A stretch of 64,000 bases of DNA from Sclerodactyla briareus (GCA_026419785.1 JAODTK010001566.1:62001-126000); one strand, 5' to 3'. Positions 1-11,509 are shown, counted from the stretch's first letter. Translations and numbers: made by a program. The notes: generated by a model not told the origin, from the sequence alone.

Positions 1-205
1 TCAGGTTCTTCAAGACCCCCCATTTCATGGCCAAGAACCAGACGCCAACCTTCACCCCATCCGAGTATTTCCTACCATCCATGTCCAGCCAGCTCGTCTT
101 CGTGCAGTAAGCTAGTTGCCCGGTATGGGCGCTTCGGTGGTATCTTGAGAAGACCAGGGCCGATAGGTAATCGGAGAAAGAGTATTCCTGATTACCCAGG
201 TCTCC
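1..205 (-). CDS. Candidate exon of an unrecognised gene (partial, runs off left edge)
   Basis: Reading the minus strand from 205 to the window edge gives 68 codons without a stop. A TTGTAG sits immediately upstream and could serve as a splice acceptor; its TAG also closes the frame on that side. The peptide is rich in aromatic and mixed residues (it contains SDYLSALVFSRYH, YCTKTSWLDMDG and VGVWFLAMKWG), which looks more protein-like than a chance frame. I do not recognise the family and no second exon is visible. It could also be a retroelement remnant or chance. It lies upstream of, and opposite in strand to, the menin exons. Confidence 0.22.
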
Positions 206-2433
206 CTACAACCCAGCATCAAAGAGTACATTGTTCGCTGGACGTGAGCCTCATCACGCACCACACTACAGCGAGGGGGGACGGGACTGCAGAGCACCCG
301 AGGTCAGAGGTCATGCTAGTCTAAGGCCTGGTTGCTGCATAGCGTTAGAAGATCATAATGAAGCAGCAGCGTGGAAGACCCCATCGACTTTTGTATCTCA
401 CTATTTGAAGGCACCTGTTCAGCAGAGGGAGCTTTGCCAGGGCGGTGCTTCACAGTCCTCGCAACGAGTTCCGACCCCCCCTCCATCTTAGATATGTATC
501 ACGTGCACAGGTAGTGCGTAAAAGGTAAGTGCAGTAAGCGCAATAAATTGCCCACAAAACCCCCTGGTTATGGCCAATTTATAAGCGATTGCACTTACCC
601 TTTTACCACGGCCTCCACCAGCCTCCAAGCGAGGATGTAAGGTTGGCACGTCTACAAGCCAGGGACTACCAGGGAGTTGAACCTCAGTGGGACCGTTTCA
701 GGTCAGGGTCGGACTCACACTTCGAATGACGAGCCTGACCTGGGCCATACTTGACTTGTTTTGAAAGAACAAATAGGGTCTCAGTTTGGGGGCCAGTATC
801 TGGTTTAGCCATAGGTGGACACGATCTCAGTGGTCAGGAAACATGAAGGGCTACATGGGCAAGGTGAGATCGAACTCAATTATTTGTCTCACCTTCCTTC
901 GCAGAGCTTCTTCTCACCAGTTCACTTATCCTCTAGTCGTGAGCTCCGAGTTTGCCAGCAGAATGTGGGAAAATGGCGGAGGGCCCCCTTCAGGCCCGAC
1001 AATTATGCAGATCTAGTAGCTGGTAGGTGGCATATTGCACAGGTTAGTGGTAAGGTAAGATGCATCGCTTAAAATGCAATAACAGGGGGTTGGGGGCATT
1101 TTGGGGGCGGAGCGGGTTATTTCAGTAAAACTTGTGGGGGAAAAAAATAGAGTTATGGTCAAGCTTTATAGATGGGTTCCCAATGATAAGTAATGATCTC
1201 TCTATTTCGACGGTCAGGTCAAAAAGATAATCGAGTCTATCAAGTTGGAGTGCTGGTTCATCATTACATTATCCCCATTCGTTTCTATCTGGTCATTGCG
1301 TGGTCAGTATGAGAACTAAGCAAGGAATCACTAAAAAGCCTTTTGTCTATCTGGTCGTTCCTTTTGGCAGGGTTGTGGGTGCCAGGCAGCGGAAGTAATG
1401 CAGGCTACAAAACTGTTAGTCTTTCAAACTGCCCAATTCCAGAACGGGTGATGAAGAAACACTGACTTTATGTTGGCCATGGCAGGTAAGAAGGGTAAAC
1501 TGGTTTGGACTGGGTAAATGTCGTCAACAAGAGGGCAATCCCCGGAGTTGAAGGGTCTCACAGTAGAACTATTCAGTGCATTTCTACCGCTATTCATTTA
1601 CGAGTGCAGAACGAATTTTTAGGAAACCGCAGTTTTCCCCAAAAAATAATATATTCTCAGACATTCAGGAAATTCTCAGCATAATGGCTGGGAGGAAAAC
1701 TTTATGTTTTGATACTTTGTAACTTGTTCCCAAATGTGAGAAGCACTTGTCTTTCAATCTCTAACTGTACTGAAAAAAACGTCATTTTTGAAAAATTCCC
1801 AAATTTGGCCAAAACATCAAGTTTTCCCCCTAAATTACATTGTGGGTCATTCGGCTGATGCATGAGAAAAGATGTCATTTGTGCATTTTTGCCCTTGCAC
1901 AAATTTGAAATCATTCAAGCCATTGAATTTTTTCCGAGAACATATTGAAATAGTGAAAAATTTGTAAAAGAAGAAAGGCCCCAGAAGGTGTTTTTTACCT
2001 TCTAATTTTACAACTATGTTTAGGCCACTCCAAAATAGAGCTACACCAAAAACCATAAGATCTGATAGGACACGCAAATGCACCACACACGCAAAACACA
2101 TGTTGACCACACAAACGGCCATACTTTCGCAAGGCACCTCATTGGTGGAAGTCACGCGGCAACCATTGGGTGCACACTATCGGGTACCCTCAGTGGTTAA
2201 GTCTCAAACCCACGGGACTATGGGTCACATAGAAATGTGCTATGGCAACCAGCAAACAGTAAATATAGGTGTAATGGGAAAAACTGATCATGCAATACCT
2301 CCGAACCCTTTGAGACGATGAGATATAATAATGAAAGATAGCCTGAATAGGTGTGATGAATGCAGAGGGGATTCATTGGTGTGGTATGAGGTAGTGCTAA
2401 TCAGGCCACTGAGTGGTTGGTTGAGAGATAATC
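206..2433. other. Unassigned stretch upstream of the menin exons
   Basis: No convincing coding region, RNA gene or repeat array was seen. Short open frames exist around 231-491 and 780-1072, but they have no recognisable motif, start context or splice structure. The earlier menin exons (the transglutaminase-like thumb region and the start codon) were looked for here and not found, so they probably lie upstream of the window. Part of this stretch may be menin intron. Confidence 0.4.
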
Positions 2434-2740
2434 ATGAGTTTGTGAGAGCAAATTCTTCATTATATAATGTGCAATAGCAATACTGCATCACAATATTGAG
2501 TTTGGGTAACCGTAGCCATTTGAGGTGATATGTTGTTCATGGTCAAGTGGCAAATGATTATTCATGTGTTGTCAGGGACCTCAGAATGCCAGTGTACCTC
2601 TGTGACCTTTTGCCCCCTTTGTATCTGTTATGGTATAAATGTAAACAGGACTATAACATGGGCGCGGTCACCTGGCGAGGTTGGAAAATCATGATACATT
2701 AAACAGCCTTTTCTATTCAAACCTGTTTCTGCATTCACAG

Positions 2741-2780
2741 GAGGATTTGGGATGATGTATGATCTGGACTTGCTGAAAAG
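2741..2780 (+). pseudogene. Menin exon, first copy, frame-damaged
   Basis: The segment follows a TTCACAG acceptor (AG at 2739-2740) and is followed by a GTAAGT donor at 2781. From TGATGTATG onward it is identical to the exon at 5946-5986. It is 40 bases instead of 41, and its first codons are scrambled (GAGGATTTGGG versus GAGATTCTGTGG), so the frame into the next exon is lost. Both splice sites are intact. If the duplication is real, this is a duplicated exon inactivated by a small indel. If not, it is the same exon with read errors. Confidence 0.7.
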
Positions 2781-2805
2781 GTAAGTATTCTGGCAACATG
2801 TTTTT

Positions 2806-4406
2806 GTATCGTCTGAACTTGGTTCAAGGAAGAGACAGAGTGGTACTTGGTTGTGTGTCTGTCTGTCTTCGTGTCTGTACGTCCGTCCGTCCGTCCCGTC
2901 AGCGTCCGGATGTCTGTCGGTTGTCGTCCGTATGTTGCGGTTAGAATTCATGAACCGTGGAAGCCATACATGCTGGGACTTCTGTGGAGGTGCTGCGGTG
3001 AAGAGTTGCGAGGTGCATCACTTTCGTACCAAGAAGGGACCATTATCATTTGCATAAATTTGCTATTTTATTTAATGAAAAATTTGGCCCGGAAGCTGTG
3101 TACAGAGATCGCTTGATCGGTAAATGCATTGGGGATGCCGTTTAGGGTATATAAAAACTATGAAGAGTTCACGAACTGATAAGACTCCGGGCATGATATA
3201 TGCTATTAAGTAGGTTATTTGCATAATTTCTGAGATATTTGTTTAAGTTGTGGATTTGACGGAAATGGTGGATGAGGTTATATATAGTCCCCAAGAATTT
3301 ACAGTAGGGACGGAGGGCCCAGAGGTAATTCATGTTACTAACTGGTCATTCAAGGTCATTGGGGTCAAAACAACTGTTTTTGGCCCAATCGGAGGAATTG
3401 AATATCGTGAAGGATGGAAGGTTCACATTGTGATATAATTGGGGATGCATGTGTGTGACCTCTTGACATCAATTGGACCTCTGTCAGGGGGGTCATGTGG
3501 TTAAAGGTGTTGAGTCTGAATAAATGTGTTACTTTAAGGAGTTAGGGCAAAAAAAAATAGAGAGGATTTGGTTATGTGATAGACCTTGTTGTGCTTTAGA
3601 GGAGAACAACTCCGCTTCACGGGGACACATTACTTGGTAGTTATAAGTGGTCAAAGTTTAATTTAAGAGCTGTTTCACATCAGTGGGCGTGTTCATTGGG
3701 AATGCAATGCTTATAGGGTGGTGAATTACATGGAGTGTAACCAATTTTATAAAAACCGCCAGTGTCATTGAAGGTCATCAAAGGGTCACGTTAGGGGTCA
3801 AAATCTGCTTGGGTTTCGCCTGAACTTTGTTAAGGGAGAGACATAGTGGTCACTTGTCAGGTTACACCCGGCAGTCACCCGCTCTGGTGTGTGAGATAGT
3901 TGGGGGCAGTAACTCCAGGGGATGGCTGGTATTAAATTGAATTTCATGGGGGACACTGAGGATATACGACAAACTTTATCAGATAGGACCAGTTTACACT
4001 GGAGCTATGGTCTCATTTAGGCTCGCCAAAATGTTAACTTGAATAGTCACTAGGGGTTAGCCAGTGTGTAATAAATTGGCTCATTCGGCCAATGTTCAAG
4101 TGGTGAATCCATGAAATGTACGTAAGTGTGGTTCACAAGTGGTCCTGAGATAAGGAAACTGATAATGGGTCAACAGAAAGTTGATATTGTTAATGGCATA
4201 AAATTTGTTAGGCAATTTAGTAAAATTCCACAAAATTATATGTAGACAGTGTCAACTAATCAGTCCTTTGGATTTGAAATTCGGCATGATTAGTAGGGTG
4301 TTTCTGTCAAATGCTTAAATACCAGAATGTAAAGCAAACTCATTAAATGCCTTGTAATGTTGCATGGGACTACAGATGAAAACACGATCGGTAAACCAGG
4401 CGAGAC
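2806..4406. mobile_element. TIR repeat element (family A) in duplication copy 1
   Basis: The left end carries a degenerate GTCTCGCCTG (here GTATCGTCTG, 2806-2815) followed by TGAACTT..GTTCAAGGA. The right end carries CAGGCGAGAC (4397-4406), its exact reverse complement. Inside are a CTGT/CCGT simple repeat (about 2852-2900), blocks rich in AGGTCA-like hexamers, and a nested second start near 3815. No protein-coding capacity is visible, so this is a non-autonomous DNA-transposon-like element sitting in a menin intron. Confidence 0.6.
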
Positions 4407-5945
4407 ACTGGGGCGGTCGCTTGTTCCCATCAAAAACACCGCTGTAGCTTGATCCTATATTATTCGTATACAGGATCATCAATAATCCATATATTGTATT
4501 TTAGATGCTAATTTTCCGGGGAAATTGTTCCGTTACTTCAGGTGATCTTCAGTTCATCCATACCTGGGATACTGCCTTGGGGGTTGGGTTACCAGGTTAT
4601 GTTTCATGGTTTGCCATAAATACTCCCCTCTGATGGCTGAAACAGGTAGCTGACCATAAACGGGTGTTAATGCATGGTGATAGTGCACGGTGGATCGCCA
4701 TGAGCTCCTTAACTGGTGTTTTAATTTCAATGTTTTCACAGGTGTCAGTGCATATTTCAAAAACGTTACAAATGGATCAAGCTACTGCGCATGCTATGGT
4801 GAAGCCATCTGTGTGCATGTAGAGAAATTGAGTAATAACAAGAGCGATGTGAGGGTATCACGCGCGATGTGATGCGTGTTGCTCTCAGCAGACATGTGGA
4901 GTTGGAACACAATCAGTTTTTACCCTATGCATAGACATGCCGCTATTCCAAGGAAGCTTTGTGAGATTCAATACTTGTTGTAATCCTTTCGTTTCAGGGC
5001 AAAACTCTTTGCGTTAATCAGGGGCTCCTAATTTATCATGAAGCGGTAAAACGAGGGTCCACTGTTGCAATATTGAAACAAACGTATATTGAAGAAACAG
5101 TGGTAATCAACGGTGGATTATGTATCATTTACATGATTCTGCACTCCTTGGGGGTTAATTCTAATGCTGGTTGCACTCATGCTTTGCCCTCCTGGATCAT
5201 TGCTGGCAGGAAGTATGGTTGTTAGAAAGGAAAACTTTTCTAGCCCAAGATTGAGTAGCATGACGGATCAATTGTACTATGGGGGTGTTAGGGTTATGGC
5301 TACTAGGCAACTAGAGGTCGGATTTGGCTCTTCCTCGAAAATATGCTTAGTTCATACAGTTGGATGTCATGAAAGTCGCTCAGCTTATTGGGGGCCAATT
5401 AATGGGTTCTGGAATTTGAGGTAACAGATTGACATGTCATGTAAAGCCTAATTACTGTTAAAAAAAAATCTTTTGTGTCCCTTACATATAAAAACAGACA
5501 AAATTCTCTTTTTGGACTATAAAAATTTGATTGATGTTATTTATATGTCGAGGAATATATTTGTATATTTGTTAGAAACTGACTGATGCATTAGGGGAAC
5601 AGTAAGGAAATGCAAATCTGCAGTGGGTGACTTGGGATGATTCTATGATTTTGTGAGAGCAAATTCTTCATTATATAATGTGCAATAGCAATACTGCATC
5701 ACAATATGAGTTTGGGTCCCCTTAGCCATTGAGTGGTGATTGCTTGTTCATGGTCAAGTGCACATGATTATTCATGTGTTGTCAGACTAGACTGCCAGTG
5801 TACCTCTGTGACCTTTGCCCTATTGTCATCTTGTTATGGTAAATGTAAACAGGCCTATCACATGGGCGGTCACCTGGCGAGGTTGGAAAATCATGACTAC
5901 ATTTAAACAGCCCTTTTCTCTTAAAACCTGTTTCTGCATTCACAG

Positions 5946-5986
5946 GAGATTCTGTGGATGATGTATGATCTGGACTTGCTGAAAAG
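5946..5986 (+). CDS. MEN1: Menin (MEN1 orthologue), 41-bp internal exon
   Basis: The exon is bounded by TTCACAG (AG 5944-5945) and GTAAGT (5987). It reads EILWMMYDLDLLK plus two bases of an Arg codon completed by the next exon. This aligns with the LLWLLYDLGHLER segment of vertebrate menin, directly before YPMALGNLADLEELEPT. It enters at phase 0 and leaves at phase 2, matching the next exon, which begins with the third base of the Arg codon. In menin this helix belongs to the palm region built of TPR-like repeats that forms part of the deep pocket for MLL1 and JunD. The same exon occurs damaged at 2741-2780. Confidence 0.85.
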
Positions 5987-6012
5987 GTAAGTATTCTGGC
6001 AACATTATTTTT

Positions 6013-7648
6013 GTCTCGTCTGAACTTTGTTCAAGGAGAGACATAGTGGTCACTTTGTTGTGTGTCTGTCTGTCTGTCTGTCTGTCCGTCCGTCCGTCCG
6101 TCCTCCGTCCGTCTGTCTGTCGGTCTGTCTGTCCGTATGTGCGGTTAGATATCTCCTGAACCGTGAGAACCATCCTGCTGGGGCCTTCTTGTGGAGGTGC
6201 GCTTTGAAGAGTTGCCGATGTGCATTCCACTGTTCGTCCCAAACGACCATTCTCATTTGCATAAATTTGCATATTTAATGAAAATTGGCCCGGAAGCTGT
6301 GACAGATATTCTTGATCGGTAGATGCATTGGTGATGCCGTCAGGGTATATAACAACTATGAAGAGTACACGAATCGATCAGATTCCTGGCATGATATATG
6401 CTAATTAAGTAGTCTCATTTGAATAATCTGCGATATTTTTAAAGTTTGTTGGGATTTTGACGAAACTTGGTGGAGATGGTTTATCTATAGTCCCAATGAA
6501 TTTTACAGTAGGGACGAGGGCCCCAGAGGTCATTTAATGTTACTAATCTGTCATTCAAGGTCACTTAGGGGTCAAAAACTGTTTTCTGCCATAATCGGAG
6601 AATTGAATATCCCTGAAGGCTGGAAGGTTCACCATTGTGATATAATTGTTGACCTGCATGTGTGTGACCTCTGACCTCAATTTGACCTCTGTCAGGTGGT
6701 CATGTGGTTAAAGGTTGAGTCTTGAATAAATGTGCTTATTTAAGGAGTTACGGGCAAAAAAAAATAGAGACTGGTATTTTGGTTTTATGTGATAGACCTT
6801 TGATATGCTTTATGGAGGAGACCAACTCCCGCTTCGATCGGACACATACTTTGGTAGTTACAAGGGGTCAAAGTTTAATTTAAGAGCTTTTTCACAATAA
6901 CGTTGGGCGTTGTTCATTGGAATGCAATATGCTTCTAGGAGTGGATGCATCACATGGAGTGTAACAATTTTTATAAAAACCGCCATGTCATTGAAGGTCA
7001 TCAAAGGTCACGTAGGGGTCAAAATCTGATTTTTGTTTCGCCTGGACTTTGTTCAAAGAGAGACATAGTGGTCACTTGTCAGGTTACACCTGCAGTAGCT
7101 CTGGTGTGTGAGATAGCTGGGGGGAGTAACTCCCTTGGGATGGCTGGTATTAAATGGAATCTTTTGGGTGACAGTGAGGATATACAGACAAAACTTTATT
7201 CAGATAGGACCAGTTTCCACTGTGAGCTATGGTCTACCTTTAGTCTCGCCAAAATGTTAACATTGAATCAGGTCACTAGGGGTTATGCAGTGTGTAATAA
7301 TTGCTTCATTCATGCCGATGTTCAAGTTGTTGAATTCCAATGAAATGTATAAGTGTGGGTTCACAATTGGTCCTGAGATAAGTGAACTGATAATGGGTCA
7401 ACAGAAAGTTGATTATTGTCTAATTGCATAATTTAGGCAATCTTAGTCACATTTCCACAAAACTTATATGGTAGACATTGTCAATAATCAGTCCTTATGG
7501 ATTTGAAATTGGTCACTGATTAGTAGGGTTTTCGTCAATTGCTAATACCAGAATCTTAAAGCAACTCATTAAATGCCTTGTAATTGTTTGCATGGTGACT
7601 AATAGATGAAAACCACACTGAGAGGCGAGGGTCAAACCAGGCGAAGAC
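6013..7648. mobile_element. TIR repeat element (family A) in duplication copy 2
   Basis: Starts with GTCTCGTCTG (6013-6022) and ends with CAGGCGAAGAC (7638-7648), an imperfect inverted pair. The interior matches 2806-4406. It contains a (CTGT)n(CCGT)n tract at about 6061-6130, a perfect AGGTCA-type DR1 at 6665-6677 (TGACCT-C-TGACCT) and a DR4 at 6995-7010 (AGGTCA-TCAA-AGGTCA). A second internal start, GTTTCGCCTG..CTTTGTTCAAAGAGAGACATAG, near 7035 suggests a composite or nested element. It lies in the menin intron between 5986 and 9003. Confidence 0.65.
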
Positions 7649-9002
7649 ATGGGAGCTGTTTCTTCGCATGTGTTCCATGCAAAAACAGACTTATAGATTG
7701 ATCCTTATAATTATTCTGTTATACAGATCATCAATAATCCATAATATTGTATTTTAGATGCTAATTCCGGATTGTTCCCTGTTACTCAGTTGATCTTCAG
7801 TTCATCCATACCTGGATACTGCCTTTGGGGGTTGGTTACCAGTTTATCGTTTCATGTTTGCCATAAATACTCCCTCTGATTGGCTCTGAACAGCGCAGCG
7901 GACCATAAACGGGTGTTAATGCATGGTGGAATGCACGGTGGATCGGCATGAGCTATTAACTGGTGTTTTAATTTCAATTGTTTTCAAGGGTCACGGTGCA
8001 TATTTCAAACGTTCCAAAATGACTCAAGCTACTTGCGCATCGGCTATGGTGAAGCCATCTTTGTGCATGTCGAGAATGGTAATAACAAGAGCGATGTGAG
8101 GCGTATCACGCGCGATGTGATGCGTGTTGCTCTCAGCAGACATGTGAGTTGGAACAATCAGTTTTACACATATGCATAGACATGCCTATATTCCCAGATA
8201 GCTTGTGAGATGCACATACTTTGTTGTTAACTCATTTCGTTTCAGTGCAAAACTCTTTGCCGTGTAATCAGGGGCTCCTAATTTATCATGAAGCGGTAAA
8301 ACGAGGGTCCACTGTTGCAATATTGAAACAAACGTTATATGAATGAACAGTGGTAATCAACGGTGGATTATGTATCATTTACATGATTATGCACTCCTTG
8401 GGGGTTAATTCTAATGCTGTGATCACGCATGCTTTGCCCTCCTGGATCATTCTGGCAGGAAGTATGTGTTTAGGAAAGGAAAACTTTTTCTAGCCCCCAC
8501 AGATTGAGTAGCATGACGTGATCAATTGTACATATGGGGTGTTTAGTGAGTTATGGCTATAGGTCACCTAGAGGTCGGATTTGGCTCTTCCTGAAAATAT
8601 GCTTAGGGTCCTACAGTTGGATGATCATGAAAGTCGCTCAGCATTATTGGGGGCAATAATGTGGTGTTCTGGAATTTGAGGTAACAGTCTGACAGTTCAT
8701 GTAACTAATTACTGTAAAAAAAATTCTCGTTGTGTCCCCTTTACATATAAAACAGACAAAATTCTCTTTTTGGCTATAAAAATTTGATGATGTTATTTAT
8801 TTATTGAGAATATTATTTGATATATTTGTTAGAAACTGACTGATGCCATTAGGGAACAGTAAGAAAACATTCAAATCCTGCATTGAGGTGACTTGGGATG
8901 ATTCTATGATTTTGTATGGTGGACAGGGTCCATGATTTTCCTGTTGCAAAGAATGTTTAATGGGATTACTATAACTGTCAAATGATGCTGATGTTATTCC
9001 AG

Positions 9003-9227
9003 GTACCCACTGGCCCTTGGTCATCTGGCTGATCTAGAGAGTGTAGAGCCCACGCAAGGGAGACCTTCAACTCAAGATCTGTTCAAAGAAGCCATTGCAG
9101 TGTCAAAGGCATTGTATGACAACCACCATGTCTATCCCTACACATATCTAGGCGGGCATCGTCACCGGGCAAAGGACTACAGGGGTGCAATGGAGAACTG
9201 GACTGCAGCAGCTAACGTAGTGAGCAG
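9003..9227 (+). CDS. MEN1: Menin (MEN1 orthologue), 75-codon internal exon
   Basis: The acceptor AG is at 9001-9002 and the donor GTATGT starts at 9228. The exon is 225 bases, open throughout, phase 2 in and phase 2 out. It reads (R)YPLALGHLADLESVEPTQG then RPSTQDLFKEAIAVSKALY, then VYPYTYLGGHRHRAKDYRGA and ENWTAAANVVS. This aligns without gaps to vertebrate menin YPMALGNLADLEELEPTPG through [20 protein letters not shown] and AWADTATVIQ. This part of menin forms TPR-type helical pairs of the palm domain lining the central cavity. Menin is a nuclear scaffold of MLL1/MLL2 (KMT2A/B) histone methyltransferase complexes. The split Arg codon joins cleanly to the exons on both sides. Confidence 0.95.
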
Positions 9228-9491
9228 GTATGTGGGGGCCCTAGGTGTGGGTGGACGGGGTTGGAGTGGGTGTTGGCACAAAGCTATTTTAGGTGGGCAT
9301 CTGCAACACTATATAAATAAATGGTGCTATGAAGAACTGGAAATCTGGAATGCAGCAGCTTGTGTAGTGAGCAAGTATGTGGGGCCTTAGGTGTGGAGGA
9401 CCGGTATGTAGTGTGGGAGGATGGGGTTGGAGTGGGTGTAGGCACAAACTTATTTCAGGTGGACATCTGTAACATTATATGAATAAATGGT
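9184..9491 (+). repeat. Partial tandem duplication of the menin exon end and its donor
   Basis: About 140 bases from 9184 (the last 44 bases of the exon, the donor and the start of the intron) are repeated from about 9323 to 9491. The copy reads NAAACVVS at the place of TAAANVVS and keeps a GT after AGCAA (9375). The donor-equivalent positions are 147 bases apart, exactly 49 codons. The frame of the real exon stays open through the first donor and across the copy until a stop at 9388-9390. Confidence 0.8.
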
Positions 9492-9924
9492 AAGGCAGGG
9501 TAAAAGGGTAGGGCAAATATGATATCATTTATTATTGCATGATGGGATGCTTTTGATCTTTCACAATGCACATAGGTATGTAGGTCCTGGTCGGATCACA
9601 CTGACAAGTTTTTAGGTAGAGACACCTCATCTCTGTTGCTTCACTGTACTCAGGCGATAATTGAGCGCAACCTCTTTTGGGATGTTGTGGCTTCAGGGTC
9701 TCCTATGAGGATTTTGTCCTTCCTGACCCTTTCTCACTAAACTAAACTAGGTCAAAGGTCATTAAAGGGGCACAACAGGCCATTGTGTGCAAAATTTCAA
9801 CATTTATCTCCTCCTACAAAGTGCATTAGATTTTCCTAGAATCATGTCATAATGTTTCTTGGGTGGTGCTACTCTCAGCTTGTACACAGATTTTTGATAC
9901 AACAACATTAGGCGCCATGTCAAA

Positions 9925-10100
9925 AGTTTTACCATCGGCGGCCGCCGCCTTGCCGAGGCAATCTCGCGGCGGCCTCGGCGAAGCTGCCGCGTGGCCGCGG
10001 TAATCAGACACAATAGAATGCCTTAGCAACCACCGCTGGACCTGTGTGGACCGTTATATTAAAGGTTGAACAAAGGAGCAGGCACGCAGCGGCCGGGGCC
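9925..10100. other. CpG/GC-rich block inside the intron
   Basis: A sharply delimited stretch of GGC/GCC and CGG runs in an otherwise AT-rich intron. It includes GGCGGCCGCCGCC and GCCGCGTGGCCGCGG with many CpG dinucleotides. A second such block lies in the same intron at about 19804-20010. No coding frame is recognised. It may be a GC-rich mobile-element end or an unmethylated regulatory island. Confidence 0.4.
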
Positions 10101-10315
10101 GCCGATTTCAATAGGACTATCGATCGATATACACATGACTGCATACTGTATTCAATGCACACACACACCAGCCATACATTACGATGTGGTGAAAAGTTAA
10201 GGCCTGCCTAACGGCAGGCATGTCAGGTTTGGGATTCTTGAGTGAAGTCTGACACGTGGTGGAAAAATGGTGCACCACTGGCACTACAGAAAAATCGACT
10301 CACAAACTCCAAAAA

Positions 10316-10580
10316 GGAAGGGATTTTCGAGGTTTTCGGCAGCATACTGAAATTCATAAAACCTAATTCAAGGATGCTCTTTCCATATGTATCACTTTCG
10401 AGAAAATCGGTTGTGGAGACCGGCGGAGCCACGACCCATTGTACCAATTCCGCGAAAAAGCATAGTATACTAGCCGGGCTACGTCCGGATTTTATCGAAC
10501 AGCGTTTTTACGATGGAAAGAGAATCCTTAATTAGGTTTATGAATTCGCACAAACCGCGAAAAAAATAAAAATCCCTTCC
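10316..10580. repeat. Foldback element with about 65-70-bp arms
   Basis: The left arm (10316-10384) and right arm (10515-10580) are inverted copies. Both contain GGAAGGGATTTT at the outer end, GAATTCATAAA/CCTAATT in the middle and AAGGAT.CTCTTTCC at the inner end. They are separated by about 130 bases. This is the structure of a foldback or MITE-like insertion, or of a hairpin-forming transcript. A further GAAGGGATTTTC occurs just outside the right arm. Confidence 0.65.
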
Positions 10581-11509
10581 GGTTTCGAGTTATGAAGGGA
10601 TTTTCTGTAGCGGTTCACCTTTTCTGCCCAATAAGTCCTAACAAACAATTCTCTCTCTTAGACAGCTGTGTACATAGTCCTGGGAACGGTCAAGGAATTA
10701 TGGAGGGGGAACTGGGTAAAAGTCATGGTTTTAGCCAAACAGATTTGTCTAGGGAATTCCAGACCCTTGTGTGGGGCACGCAAGTGTGTGGGGCACGCAA
10801 GTGCTCCCCGATTCGAGGTAGAAACAGTATTTCCCACTAGACAAAAACAGCTTCACGTAATAAATTATTTCCGTTATCGCAACTTCATTCGCCAATCGAG
10901 ATTTTGTGGATAATGTGATAACTCCTTTGTGAAACTTCGTTTGGGATGCACTAATTGCGTCAGAGCTACTTTAAATAATTGTCGATTGTTATATGGAGTA
11001 TATTAAACGGTACGAGCCGTTAAGATGTCAAAATTGGCTGCGGTTGTTGGCGGGAATCAGGGGCAGTGTAGATGTGGCTTTCCCGGGAAATTTACATTTT
11101 TTCCCGCATGATTCCTTCCAACAAACACAATTCACTACATATGCGTGTAGCACATCACTCATTGCTAGGGTTCCGCGTAATGGCAACATAATGACAAAGA
11201 TTGTCATGACACCTCGCGCCGCCCGATACCCCTAGCAATCTTCTATGTATATTAGGTCATTTTCCGTTAATCTTCAGGTGATAAAACAGGCCAAACATAT
11301 ATAACATACTGTTGCACGAGGTTACCTTAGGACTAGGCCTACACAACGTTCATAATGAAATGTGGTCACAAAACTATTCTTATTACCCTCATGAAGATTT
11401 GTGGTGATGACAGTAAATGTTGCAAATTAATATATGTACAATAGAGGATGAGCGAGAATCAAAAAAATATATGTCAACAAACCAAACCGAGTACTTAGTT
11501 GCTCTCATT

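Larger units (their letters stand above)
2434..5644 (+). repeat. Tandem duplication, copy 1 (about 3.2 kb)
   Basis: This segment and the next one (5645-8905) are the same sequence in direct orientation, joined head to tail. Both begin around TTTGTGAGAGCAAATTCTTC and both end with GACTTGGGATGATTCTATGA. They match along the whole length, including a menin exon, a TIR element and the following unique-looking sequence. Differences are mostly one- or two-base insertions and deletions. The copy can be a real recent tandem duplication or an assembly artefact from uncorrected reads. Confidence 0.88.
5645..8905 (+). repeat. Tandem duplication, copy 2 (about 3.26 kb)
   Basis: Direct repeat of 2434-5644. 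The junction near 5645 and the end near 8905 share GGGATGATTCTATGAT, after which copy 2 leaves into unique sequence (TTTTGTATGGTGGACAGG). This copy carries the intact menin exon. Its length differs from copy 1 by about 50 bases through scattered indels. Confidence 0.88.
9492..11509. other. Menin intron sequence before the TIR elements
   Basis: No exon seen. It holds a GC-rich block (9925-10100), a small hairpin at 10203-10220 (GCCTGCC-TAAC-GGCAGGC), a large foldback (10316-10580) and an ATTGCTAGGG/CCCTAGCAAT inverted pair near 11161-11240. The remainder is unassigned. Confidence 0.5.

Noticed and set aside
340-400. ALEDHNEAAAW resembling menin ALSEDHAWVVFG
   Set aside because: The match is too short, residues after it do not fit, and no splice acceptor frames it.
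780-1072. Possible upstream menin exon (WSGNMKGYMGK before a GTGAGA)
   Set aside because: Compared with the menin segment containing LKGSYMRCDRKMEVA; similarity is limited to a few residues and the frame is interrupted.
5940-6272. Open frames of TDRQTDRQ type around the family A left end (also near 2850 and 15300)
   Set aside because: They are translations of the CTGT/CCGT simple repeat inside the TIR element, open because of the repeat, not genes.
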